Source: Clostridium sp. UBA6640
GTDB lineage: Bacteria > Bacillota > Clostridia > Clostridiales > Clostridiaceae
Direction of reading: 5' to 3'
Assembly: GCF_002455975.1 (NCBI RefSeq)
Contig: NZ_DKLM01000156.1
Span: forward strand, 1,496-9,609
Length of the DNA: 8,114 nt
Positions within the stretch are counted from its first letter, which is position 1, and each line of letters opens with the position of its first letter. Positions 1 to 5,315 of this stretch are shown in pieces. A program made the position numbers and the translations under genes. Below the pieces are notes generated by a model, which was not told the DNA's origin, ran no database searches, and saw nothing but the letters and a program-made list of their open reading frames with translations.

Positions 1-41
1 TTTCACATTGTATCCCTATAAGTAGCCTTTTTTAAAAAGTT

Positions 42-52
42 AACATATTCTA
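42..52 (+). promoter_or_regulatory. Candidate promoter element upstream of the DNRLRE gene
   Basis: The sequence AACATATTCTA ends 42 bases before the start codon at 95. It contains CATATTCTA, which fits the CATANNNTA form of the -10 element used by the sporulation sigma factors sigma-E and sigma-K. A near-identical 11-mer (10 of 11 bases) precedes the next gene at 937-947. I see no good sporulation-type -35 element at the right distance. The neighbouring TATTATATATA could instead serve as an ordinary -10 region, so this is a weak call based mainly on the shared motif. Confidence 0.25.
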
Positions 53-94
53 TTATATATATGAAAAATAAATTATGTGAAAGAGGTGATATAA

Positions 95-856
95 ATGGCC
101 TCTCTTATAATCCCAGGGGATAAAAGCATAACAATTTCAAATAAAACATGTTGTGCAATTAAAGATGACTTTATATTTATTGAGGATATTCATGGAAGTA
201 TTAATAAAAGCTATCTATTTTTTAATATAGACAGTATACCAGAGAATGCATTAATATCGTCAGCAGAACTTGTGTTGTTTAAAAGTTGTTCTGATATGCC
301 TGTTAATAGTTTAATAAATATATATCCATTAAAAGATGATTTTAGCACTTGTACAACCTATAAAGTTCAACCACAAATATATGACTCTTATAAAAAGATT
401 GGAGAGGTATCAATAAATAAAATATCAGTTGAAATTAATATAATGGATATTCTTATAGCGTGGCTTGATGGTACCATTATAAATAAAGGATTAGTTATTG
501 AGGGAGAGGCAGGAATAACTCCTTTATTAAGTTTTGGATCCGCTTCTATTAGCAATAAATATTTAATGCCAATTTTAAGGATAGTATACAAGTACTCTTC
601 TTGCAATGGCCAAGGTCAATATGCATATTTACCTGTAACTATAAACTATGCCGATTATGAAAATCCTGCGAGCTACGATGACAAATGTAGATTATTAATT
701 GTTATAGTAGTGACTGTAGGAAGTAAAAAATATTACACTTCAAAAGAATATAATTATATACCAAGCCAAGGTAATGATGTAATAAATGTTGCTTATATAC
801 CACAAGAAGGCATAACACCTACAATAGAAATTGCATATTCTTATTATCATCTATAA
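95..856 (+). CDS. DNRLRE-domain protein with a C-terminal module shared with the next gene
   Basis: The product is 253 aa. Residues about 5-165 look like a DNRLRE-type (CBM96-like) beta domain. The signs are the SYLFFNIDSIPENALISSAE stretch at 39-58, followed by a beta strand, and a later VEINIMDILIAWLDG stretch at 112-126 that runs into a KGLVIEG strand. Residues about 196-253 form a second module ending VAYIPQEG and IEIAYSYYHL. It aligns with nearly the whole of the 85-aa protein encoded next (1010-1267). There is no signal peptide or membrane segment, which is unusual because DNRLRE domains mostly occur in exported proteins. The start at 95 follows AGAGGTGAT at the right spacing. The function is unknown. 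A structural role, for example on a spore or cell surface, is inference from the all-beta composition. The domain call is from pattern recognition only. Confidence 0.75.
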   Translation: MASLIIPGDKSITISNKTCCAIKDDFIFIEDIHGSINKSYLFFNIDSIPENALISSAELVLFKSCSDMPVNSLINIYPLKDDFSTCTTYKVQPQIYDSYKKIGEVSINKISVEINIMDILIAWLDGTIINKGLVIEGEAGITPLLSFGSASISNKYLMPILRIVYKYSSCNGQGQYAYLPVTINYADYENPASYDDKCRLLIVIVVTVGSKKYYTSKEYNYIPSQGNDVINVAYIPQEGITPTIEIAYSYYHL

Positions 857-936
857 AAATAAATTTTAGATGAAAAATTATGAAAAAGATTGAAATGATT
901 AAAAAAGCTATTATAAAGACTATTTTCTTTAACTGT

Positions 937-947
937 AACATGTTCTA
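937..947 (+). promoter_or_regulatory. Motif AACATGTTCTA shared with the upstream region of the preceding gene
   Basis: This 11-mer differs by one base from AACATATTCTA at 42-52. It lies 62 bases before the start codon at 1010, against 42 for the upstream copy. A sigma-A-like alternative exists nearby: TATAAT at 958-963, with a weak TGTAAC about 18 bases earlier. A second candidate is TTGAAA at 890-895 with TATAAA at 912-917. The intergenic gap of 153 bases before the start codon at 1010, with no clear terminator, leaves room for the gene's own promoter. Which element is used cannot be decided from sequence. Confidence 0.2.
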
Positions 948-1009
948 GCTAAATTAATATAATAAAGTGTAGGAAATAATTATTTTGAAAAATAATAGGG
1001 GTGATTTTT

Positions 1010-1267
1010 ATGGCATTTAGCTTTGGAAGTTTTCACACTATAACTATAGACACAGGTACTCTTACTGATCCAAATGGAACAGATTATACTTTGGTAGTTG
1101 CTGCACAAGTAACAGTTACACCAACAACAGGATCACCAGTAGTATATAATCTTTCACAAGAATATACTCAATTACCAACACCACCAATGACACTTGACGT
1201 AGCATATATACCAATAAAAGGTGCTACTGTAACTTCCGGTTATGATATTTCCTATGTTCTTAGCTAA
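1010..1267 (+). CDS. Small all-beta protein, stand-alone copy of the upstream protein's C-terminal module
   Basis: The product is 85 aa and acidic, rich in Thr, Val, Pro and Tyr, with no signal peptide or membrane segment and no cysteine. I chose the ATG at 1010 because AGGGGTG at 997-1003 sits at ribosome-binding distance. The in-frame GTG at 1001 lies inside that site and would add only three residues. Residues 24-85 align with residues 196-253 of the preceding protein: a VTV strand, then an EY-x(2-3)-P turn, then [IL]-[ND]-VAYIP-x2-G, and an ISY/IAYSY end. The two genes are therefore likely related by domain duplication or fission. I do not recognise a named family. The alternating hydrophobic and Thr/Ser pattern suggests an immunoglobulin-like beta fold. 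Function unknown; co-location with the DNRLRE gene suggests a shared structure or assembly. Confidence 0.7.
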   Translation: MAFSFGSFHTITIDTGTLTDPNGTDYTLVVAAQVTVTPTTGSPVVYNLSQEYTQLPTPPMTLDVAYIPIKGATVTSGYDISYVLS

Positions 1268-1541
1268 TTTTTATAATTAAATTTAATATAGAAATTTAAA
1301 AGACAAGCTACTGAAGAAAATAAGTAGTTTTATATTTTGTTATAAATTTTCTAAAAAAGAGTTGAAATAAAAAGGATTATTAGGAGCTATACCTAGTAAT
1401 CCTTTCTTTCTATTCTATAAAAAGAAAACTTAAATAGTTGTAGAATAAGTAATATAGATTAGTAACCTTAACGTAGGATGTATTTAAATTTAACAGTTTT
1501 ATATTTCTTGCTTCTATCAATTTGTTAAACATTAATATGAG
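1268..1541. other. Gene-free stretch between the small beta protein and the membrane protein
   Basis: I see no coding potential here. It holds one clear hairpin terminator (1371-1412, listed separately). A weak 5-bp hairpin (CTACT at 1308-1312 with AGTAG at 1323-1327) followed by a T-rich stretch could be an earlier termination point. The 11-mer GATGTATTTAA occurs at 1477-1487 and again at 1541-1551, where the second copy overlaps the start codon of the membrane-protein gene. The stretch must contain the promoter of that gene, but I find no convincing -35/-10 pair. Confidence 0.6.
1371..1412 (+). terminator. Rho-independent terminator
   Basis: A 14-bp stem (AAAGGATTATTAGG at 1371-1384 with CCTAGTAATCCTTT at 1392-1405) has one T-G wobble and a 7-base loop, AGCTATA. 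It runs into CTTTCTATTCT. The A-rich 5' flank and T-rich 3' flank fit an intrinsic terminator. It most likely ends the transcript of the 85-aa protein gene, about 100 bases past its stop codon. The near-symmetry means it could also act on the other strand, but no gene there needs it. Confidence 0.8.
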
Positions 1542-1904
1542 ATGTATTTAACTTCCGCAATATTAGGAACATTATATTCTTTATATCTTATAACATATTT
1601 TAGTGGTGGAATATTTGGAAGTAAGGATGGGATGGAACTTGCAGGGGCAGCTATGGCAACAGCTTTAGTGACACCTCATATGGTTTTAGTTGTGTTGGCA
1701 ACAATATTTAATTGGGTAGGATATTTTTCAAACAAAAGAGGTTTTACACTCACAGGTGGTATTTTGTATTCTGTAGGTGGTGTTATTTTTATTATATATA
1801 TCATCTTTGTTATTCCTTCAATAATATTAAGTTTTGTAGGTTATGCAAAATTAAAAGATATAATAAAAATAAATAATGCTGGGAAAACCACTAGTCAAGA
1901 GTAA
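1542..1904 (+). CDS. Small multi-spanning membrane protein of unknown function
   Basis: The product is 120 aa. Hydrophobic segments lie at about 4-24, 33-58 and 70-102; the last is long enough for two helices. A basic, polar C-terminus (KLKDIIKINN) is probably cytoplasmic. The glycine-rich helices and YAKLK-type ending resemble small clostridial DUF4064-like membrane proteins, but I cannot confirm the family. The start is odd. No Shine-Dalgarno sequence precedes the ATG at 1542, an in-frame TAA lies at 1533-1535, and no alternative start exists. The gene may be weakly translated, or its true N-terminus may have been lost through a mutation just upstream. Hairpin terminators on both sides (1371-1412 and 1958-1990) make it a single-gene unit. 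Confidence 0.6.
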   Translation: MYLTSAILGTLYSLYLITYFSGGIFGSKDGMELAGAAMATALVTPHMVLVVLATIFNWVGYFSNKRGFTLTGGILYSVGGVIFIIYIIFVIPSIILSFVGYAKLKDIIKINNAGKTTSQE

Positions 1905-1957
1905 TAATATGTAAATACCTTGCAATTTTAATGGAAAATTATATTCGCAGAAAGAGT

Positions 1958-1990
1958 AAAAGCACTTATTTAAATAGGTGCTTTTTGTTA
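1958..1990 (+). terminator. Rho-independent terminator after the membrane-protein gene
   Basis: An 11-bp stem pairs AAAAGCACTTA (1958-1968) with TAGGTGCTTTT (1975-1985), with one T-G wobble and the loop TTTAAA. It is followed by TGTTAT. It sits about 55 bases after the stop codon of the membrane-protein gene. The arms closely resemble those of the hairpins at 3222-3259 and 4103-4142, so a common terminator sequence recurs in this neighbourhood. Confidence 0.85.
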
Positions 1991-2056
1991 TCTCTAAATA
2001 ATTCATTATATATGGCAGTAAAAAATAATCGTCATCTAAAATATTATCTAACTTAG

Positions 2057-2085
2057 TAGACCCTTAAATAACATATTGGTATAAT
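2057..2085 (+). promoter_or_regulatory. Sigma-A promoter of the stalk-domain protein gene
   Basis: TATAAT lies at 2080-2085, preceded by TG plus one base (TGGTATAAT), which makes an extended -10. TAGACC at 2057-2062 matches the TTGACA -35 consensus at four of six positions, with a 17-base spacer. Transcription would begin near 2092, just upstream of the ribosome binding site AGGGAGGG (2096-2103). That implies a very short 5' leader. Confidence 0.6.
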
Positions 2086-2106
2086 ATAGTAAATAAGGGA
2101 GGGATT

Positions 2107-3204
2107 ATGATGAAAGTAAAAATGAGAAAAATATTAGTTTTTTTAGTCATTACCATTTTTATTATTACACCAGTTTCTGCATTTGCAGGTACAAATAAAA
2201 AAGATATAAAAGTAACATTTAATAAAGCCAACGTTAAAGTCAATGGAGCTAGTTTTAATGGTAACAGAATGTTATATAATAATAAAATATATCTACCAAT
2301 AAACAGTATTGCTGAGCTATTTAATATGAATGTTTACTATTATGGAAAAACTAAGACAACATATATAGGGCAGGTACCTGCTGGAGAAGTTCCCAAAAAT
2401 GTTGTTGATTCTTGGAAAAATATCAAGCAGACAGATAAAACTACAAAAGAATCACTTATTTCGAAAGATTTAGCCAATATTAATGCTACTTTCAATAGTG
2501 GTAGCGTTAAAATTCATGGGAAGAAAATGAATACTAATAATATTCTTTACAATAATAATATTTTTATATCATTACAAGAGGTATGTGAAATACTAGAAAC
2601 TAATTGTAACTATTATGAGCCAAATTCAACAACATATGTAGGAATGATTCCTCAAAATGAAGTTCCATATGATGTGTATAAAAAATGGTTTCCTTATAAA
2701 AAGGAAAAATTACAATCAAAACCTGCAACAGGAGAAATGGTAGGGTGGAAAAAACTTATAGGACATGAATATGAAAGTATCGCTGATATTTACTATAAGC
2801 TAGATGGAAGTATTTTAAACGTAGAGTTAAAAGATATAAGAAAAACAGATTTAAATAAAATTGTAGAATGGACAAATGATGATGGTATAAAAATACGTAA
2901 TAGAGTAGGAGATATATACTCACTATTTAAATATTCTAATCAATATACAACAAAGTGGTTTAGAAATAAGTTTGGTAAGCTTTATGAAGATTGGATACTT
3001 GTGAGCACTATAAAAGCTGAAAACATAGTATCAGATTATTTACAAGAGACAGGACAAATTCCGAAACAAGATAATATAACATTAACTCCAGATGCTGAAT
3101 ATGAAATTATAGAGCCTGAGGAAGAGAAAATCAGTGCTGAAGAAATAATAAGGAATATAGAAAATTATACGAAAACTCAATCAGAATATAAAGTAAAAAA
3201 TTAA
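2107..3204 (+). CDS. Exported protein with two stalk-type (copper amine oxidase N-terminal-like) repeats
   Basis: The product is 365 aa. It has a Sec signal peptide: basic MMKVKMRKI, a hydrophobic core, and probable cleavage after VSAFA at residue 27. No lipobox or anchor is present, so it is likely secreted. Two tandem repeats follow at about 35-105 and 126-196. Each has a V-K-[VI]-[NH]-G strand, an N-x-[MI]-LYNN-x-I-[YF] hairpin and an AELF/CEIL helix. Each ends TTY-[IV]-G followed by a VP-[KY]-[ND]-V helix with a downstream tryptophan. This is the layout of copper amine oxidase N-terminal (stalk) domains, which are surface modules and not enzymes. The last ~165 residues are charged and unassigned. 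AGGGAGGG gives four bases of spacing from GGAGG to the ATG at 2107 and seven to the adjacent ATG at 2110, so either start is possible. It has its own promoter and terminator. Confidence 0.75.
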   Translation: MMKVKMRKILVFLVITIFIITPVSAFAGTNKKDIKVTFNKANVKVNGASFNGNRMLYNNKIYLPINSIAELFNMNVYYYGKTKTTYIGQVPAGEVPKNVVDSWKNIKQTDKTTKESLISKDLANINATFNSGSVKIHGKKMNTNNILYNNNIFISLQEVCEILETNCNYYEPNSTTYVGMIPQNEVPYDVYKKWFPYKKEKLQSKPATGEMVGWKKLIGHEYESIADIYYKLDGSILNVELKDIRKTDLNKIVEWTNDDGIKIRNRVGDIYSLFKYSNQYTTKWFRNKFGKLYEDWILVSTIKAENIVSDYLQETGQIPKQDNITLTPDAEYEIIEPEEEKISAEEIIRNIENYTKTQSEYKVKN

Positions 3205-3221
3205 GTTAGAAATGTATTTTA

Positions 3222-3259
3222 ATAATAAAAGCACTTACATTGGTAGGTGTTTTTATTAT
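3222..3259 (+). terminator. Long hairpin terminator after the stalk-domain protein gene
   Basis: A 17-bp stem (3222-3238 with 3243-3259) closes on the 4-base loop ATTG and has two G-T wobbles. The 3' arm GTAGGTGTTTTT contains the T-tract. It begins 18 bases past the stop codon at 3204. The 5' A-tract makes it able to terminate in both directions. It differs by two bases from the hairpin at 4103-4142. Confidence 0.85.
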
Positions 3260-3290
3260 ATGTAAAAGCGAGGTGATAGTGAGGTAAATT

Positions 3291-3409
3291 ATGCTAACTA
3301 AGCTTCCATAGATTTTAACGTCCTTAGAGATATACTTAGAGATGAAACAGCTTTTATATATGCTTCAATAGATTTGCATGAAGAAAAAGAAAAGAAATAT
3401 TTTAAATAA
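3291..3409 (+). pseudogene. Broken small ORF inside repeat copy A
   Basis: ATG at 3291 follows GAGGT at ribosome-binding distance and opens MLTKLP, then hits TAG at 3309-3311. A one-base frame change at about 3308 opens a frame reading IDFNVLRD, then DETAFIYASIDLHEEKEKKY, to TAA at 3407-3409. The same frame stays open past that stop to TGA at 3467-3469, with SEREKGNACLISY and a hydrophobic end. Copy B (4173-4297) encodes the same AFIYASIDLH core and is broken at a different position. That points to a once-intact protein of roughly 45-65 aa. I do not recognise the family. Confidence 0.55.
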
Positions 3410-3494
3410 AGTGAAAGAGAAAAAGGTAATGCTTGTTTAATAAGTTATGCTTTGCTATTATATAAATGAAATATTAGCAATGAAGGAGAGACAT

Positions 3495-4094
3495 ATGAAA
3501 AAAATAATAAGTATATTACTTATCATTACATTACTTTTTACAGTTAGTGCTTGTAAGCAAAAAACAGATTTAGAACTTCAAAAAAATAATGAGGTAGTAG
3601 AAGATAATAATGATAGTAAAAAAGAAGAAGATGTTAAAAAAGAAGAGGGTCCACAAATAAAAGAAATCAAAAAAGGTGAAGTAGTTAGTATAGATAATTA
3701 CTGTGAATTAACAGTTAATGATACTAAGTTTGATAAAATAATAAGTCCACCGAATGCAAAAGGTGTTTATACTTGTTACGAGGTTGAAGGTGAAGGGAAA
3801 ACACTTTTTGAATCTGTTATAAATGTAAAGAATCTTTTACCAGATGGAAAAATGGCAGATGAATTTTTATCAGTTAAAATTCTTTATAATAAATATGAAT
3901 ATGGTACATCTTCAATAATAGAATATGATGATGGATCAGATTTTACGTATACTAATATAACATCAATAGAACCATTAGGAAATGGAGTACTTCACTTTTT
4001 AGCAACAGTACCCAAAATTATGGAGAGCGATAATAAACCTTTAGCAATTATTATAAAAGCTAATAAGCAAGAGTTTAAATATAATATTAGATAA
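3495..4094 (+). CDS. Putative lipoprotein of unknown function
   Basis: The product is 199 aa with a lipoprotein signal peptide: MKK, a hydrophobic core, and the lipobox VSAC with the modified cysteine at residue 20. A charged, low-complexity Asn/Glu/Lys/Asp linker covers about residues 22-55. A beta-rich domain follows from about 60 to the end, with alternating hydrophobic strands and a KILYNKYEYG hairpin. It could be an immunoglobulin- or telokin-like (DUF4352-type) domain of the kind common on clostridial lipoproteins; that is a guess from pattern. I chose ATG 3495 because GAAGGAGAG lies just upstream and the protein then begins directly with the signal peptide. The in-frame extension to 3447 would place 16 residues before it. 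Repeat copies A and B flank the gene, so it may have arrived or been duplicated with them. Confidence 0.75.
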   Translation: MKKIISILLIITLLFTVSACKQKTDLELQKNNEVVEDNNDSKKEEDVKKEEGPQIKEIKKGEVVSIDNYCELTVNDTKFDKIISPPNAKGVYTCYEVEGEGKTLFESVINVKNLLPDGKMADEFLSVKILYNKYEYGTSSIIEYDDGSDFTYTNITSIEPLGNGVLHFLATVPKIMESDNKPLAIIIKANKQEFKYNIR

Positions 4095-4102
4095 AAGTAA
4101 TA

Positions 4103-4142
4103 CATAATAAAAACACTTGCATTGGTAGGTGTTTTTATTATG
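4103..4142 (+). terminator. Long hairpin terminator after the lipoprotein gene
   Basis: An 18-bp stem (4103-4120 with 4125-4142) closes on the 4-base loop ATTG and has two G-T wobbles. The 3' arm contains GTTTTT. It begins nine bases after the stop codon at 4094. It is nearly identical to the hairpin at 3222-3259 and shares the loop. Confidence 0.85.
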
Positions 4143-4322
4143 CGTAAAGGTAAGGTGGTAGGGAGGAGATGTATGCTCACCATACCACCTATAGACTTAA
4201 AAGCTTTCTTAGTACACTTGCTAAAATGTCTAGGGAAGAAAGAGCTTTTATATATGCTAGCATTGATTTACATGTAAAGAGCGAAAAAAGCTACTAAAAA
4301 AGGGAGAAAGAGAAGATAGTAT
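4104..4322. repeat. Copy B of the ~210-bp dispersed repeat
   Basis: This is the partner of 3222-3430. Order and spacing are the same: hairpin, then a purine-rich ribosome-binding-like stretch (GGGAGGAG at 4161-4168), then an ATGCT-starting frame, the exact 15-mer GCTTTTATATATGCT at 4244-4258, and a GAAAGAGAA tail. It is slightly longer than copy A because the middle of its frame has about four more codons. Confidence 0.7.
4173..4297 (+). pseudogene. Broken small ORF inside repeat copy B
   Basis: ATG at 4173 follows GGGAGGAG. The frame opens MLTIPPIDLKAFL and then needs a one-base shift near 4211 to continue as STLAKMSREERAFIYASIDL, then HVKSEKSY, to TAA at 4295-4297. Restoring that base gives about 41 residues collinear with copy A (MLT..P.ID......AFIYASIDLH). 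The break is at a different codon from copy A, so the two copies decayed independently. An alternative unshifted reading from ATG 4140 runs 45 codons to TAA, but it lacks a ribosome binding site and loses the shared core, so I do not favour it. Confidence 0.55.
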
Positions 4323-4492
4323 TGAATAATATGCCACTAATAATGAACTAGAAGGCTTAATAATAATTGTGGTGCAAGTACAGGATTTACTGTTATTTTG
4401 CCACTGTATGCAATAAAATTTTGTTTTTGAAATAAAAGGCATAATTATTAATAAAAGGCATAATTATTAATAAAATAAATTATTAAATTATA
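4298..4492. other. Gene-free stretch upstream of the GntR regulator
   Basis: No intact gene is visible. One + strand frame (about 4362-4430) reads NNCGASTGFTVILPLYA and a short hydrophobic end before TGA. It could be the worn-out C-terminus of a surface or membrane protein, or chance. The rest is AT-rich DNA leading into the 19-bp tandem repeat (4431-4484) and the regulator's promoter. Confidence 0.4.
4431..4484. repeat. 19-bp tandem repeat, two exact copies plus a shorter third
   Basis: The unit AATAAAAGGCATAATTATT occurs at 4431-4449 and again, identically and without a gap, at 4450-4468. A third copy lacking the GGC (AATAAAATAAATTATT) follows at 4469-4484. The array stops 8 bases before the -35 hexamer of the gntR promoter. 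It may be replication slippage in AT-rich DNA. Its position directly ahead of a promoter, like an UP element, makes a regulatory effect possible but unproven. Confidence 0.85.
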
Positions 4493-4521
4493 TTGACAGT
4501 ATATGAAAAATAATATAATAT
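4493..4521 (+). promoter_or_regulatory. Sigma-A promoter of the gntR-type regulator gene
   Basis: A perfect TTGACA -35 lies at 4493-4498. The -10 region offers TAATAT at 4516-4521 with a 17-base spacer, or TATAAT at 4514-4519 with 15. The upstream DNA is A/T-tract rich. Transcription would start near 4527-4529, immediately before the palindrome at 4531-4542. A bound repressor there would block initiation. Confidence 0.75.
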
Positions 4522-4530
4522 TTAAATAGG

Positions 4531-4542
4531 TGGTACGTACCA
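4531..4542. promoter_or_regulatory. Probable GntR/HutC-type operator (autoregulation)
   Basis: TGGTACGTACCA is a perfect 12-bp inverted repeat. Its TGGT-N4-ACCA half-site spacing is that of HutC-subfamily GntR operators; the known DasR/NagR sites contain TGGTCTAGACCA. It lies about 10 bases downstream of the -10 element and 28 bases before the gene for a protein of exactly this subfamily. Binding by that protein is inference. A related site with one changed half occurs at 5316-5327. Confidence 0.7.
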
Positions 4543-4570
4543 GTAATAAAAATAATTGTAGGTGGAAACT

Positions 4571-5299
4571 ATGAAGAACATAAATAAAGAAAGCAGAATA
4601 CCATTATATTATCAGTTGATAGATATCCTTATAGAAATGATGGACCATGGATACCTAAATGAAAATGATCAACTACCGTCAGAAAGAGAATTGTGTGAAA
4701 CTTACAATGTTAGTAGATCTACTGTAAGACAAGCGATGCAAGAATTAGAAAGAGAAGGGTATGTATATAGAGAACATGGAAAGGGAACCTTTGTTTCGCC
4801 AAAAAAATTGAAACAAGATCTTTTAGAGTTTTATAGCTTTACTGATGAAATGAAAAAAATAGGAAAGAAACCATCATCACAAGTATTAGATTTTAAAACA
4901 ATAGAATGTAATGATGAATTAGCAAAAAAGATGAACTTATTGTCAGGAGAAAAAGTTTATGTATTTACAAGATTAAGACTAGCTGATAATGAGCCAATGA
5001 TGTTAGAAACAAGTTATGTACCTTGTAGCAGATTTCCAGGGCTTACAAAAGACCAGCTAGAAAAAGACGCAATGTATAATATATTTACGGAGAAATACAA
5101 AACAACCTTTACTTGTGCTGAGGAAACATTCCAGGCAGTGTTAGCCAGTGAAGAAGAAGCAGCAATACTAAAATATAAATCCGGATTGCCTGCAATGATG
5201 ATAAAGAGAATAACATATGAAAATAATATAATTATTGAATATACAAAAGGTATTGCAAGAGGAGATAAATTTAAATACCATGTTTTATTAAAAAAATAA
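4571..5299 (+). CDS. GntR-family transcriptional regulator, HutC/UTRA type, probable amino-sugar repressor
   Basis: The product is 242 aa, typical for the subfamily. Residues about 10-77 form the winged helix-turn-helix: PLYYQLIDIL, LPSERELCETYNVSRSTVRQ at 35-54, and the wing ending HGKGTFV at 69-75. Residues about 95-237 form the UTRA effector-binding domain, with LETSYVP near 145-151 and the characteristic EYTKGIARGDKFKYHV end. UTRA regulators bind small effectors, often phosphorylated sugars such as GlcN6P or GlcNAc6P. I chose ATG 4571 because AGGTGG (4560-4565) is its ribosome binding site; the GTG at 4562 lies inside that site. agaS follows 77 bases after the stop. The role as repressor of agaS and the sugar-binding gene is inferred from context and from operator-like palindromes at 4531 and 5316. 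Some lactic streptococci use a GntR-type AgaR for galactosamine genes, so an AgaR-like role is likely but unproven. Confidence 0.92.
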   Translation: MKNINKESRIPLYYQLIDILIEMMDHGYLNENDQLPSERELCETYNVSRSTVRQAMQELEREGYVYREHGKGTFVSPKKLKQDLLEFYSFTDEMKKIGKKPSSQVLDFKTIECNDELAKKMNLLSGEKVYVFTRLRLADNEPMMLETSYVPCSRFPGLTKDQLEKDAMYNIFTEKYKTTFTCAEETFQAVLASEEEAAILKYKSGLPAMMIKRITYENNIIIEYTKGIARGDKFKYHVLLKK

Positions 5300-5315
5300 A
5301 TTTTTTTAAGTTAAC

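Larger units (their letters stand above)
3222..3430. repeat. Copy A of a ~210-bp dispersed repeat (hairpin plus broken small ORF)
   Basis: This segment aligns with 4104-4322. The first 38 bases (3222-3259 against 4104-4141) differ at only two positions. Similarity then continues at a lower level through a ribosome-binding-site-like region, an ATGCT-starting reading frame and the exact 15-mer GCTTTTATATATGCT (3350-3364 and 4244-4258). It peters out in an A/G-rich tail containing GAAAGAGAA. Both copies begin within about 20 bases of the stop codon of an exported-protein gene. I see no terminal inverted repeats or target duplications that would identify a known mobile element. Confidence 0.7.

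Noticed and set aside
388..606. 72-codon minus-strand frame inside the DNRLRE gene
   Set aside because: It lies wholly in the antisense of a well-supported gene, has no ribosome binding site and its translation shows no domain features.
3222..4142. The two similar hairpins as a minimal CRISPR or other repeat-spacer array
   Set aside because: There are only two copies about 880 bases apart with a whole gene between them, and no cas-like gene; they behave as terminators.
3992..4183. 63-codon minus-strand frame across the end of the lipoprotein gene and repeat copy B
   Set aside because: It runs through the terminator hairpin and antisense of a real gene; hydrophobic content is a by-product of AT-rich antisense.
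4140..4277. 45-codon + strand frame from ATG 4140 through repeat copy B
   Set aside because: Its start lies in the hairpin arm without a ribosome binding site, and its frame loses the AFIYASIDLH core that copy A shares.
3222..4322. Repeat copies as ends of a composite transposon carrying the lipoprotein gene
   Set aside because: The copies are in direct orientation, but I see no transposase, terminal inverted repeats or target-site duplication; the idea remains untestable from this window.
4257..4442. 61-codon minus-strand frame in the gap before gntR
   Set aside because: It is low-complexity (Ser/Ile/Phe rich), without a ribosome binding site, and covers the antisense of the broken ORF and part of the tandem repeat.
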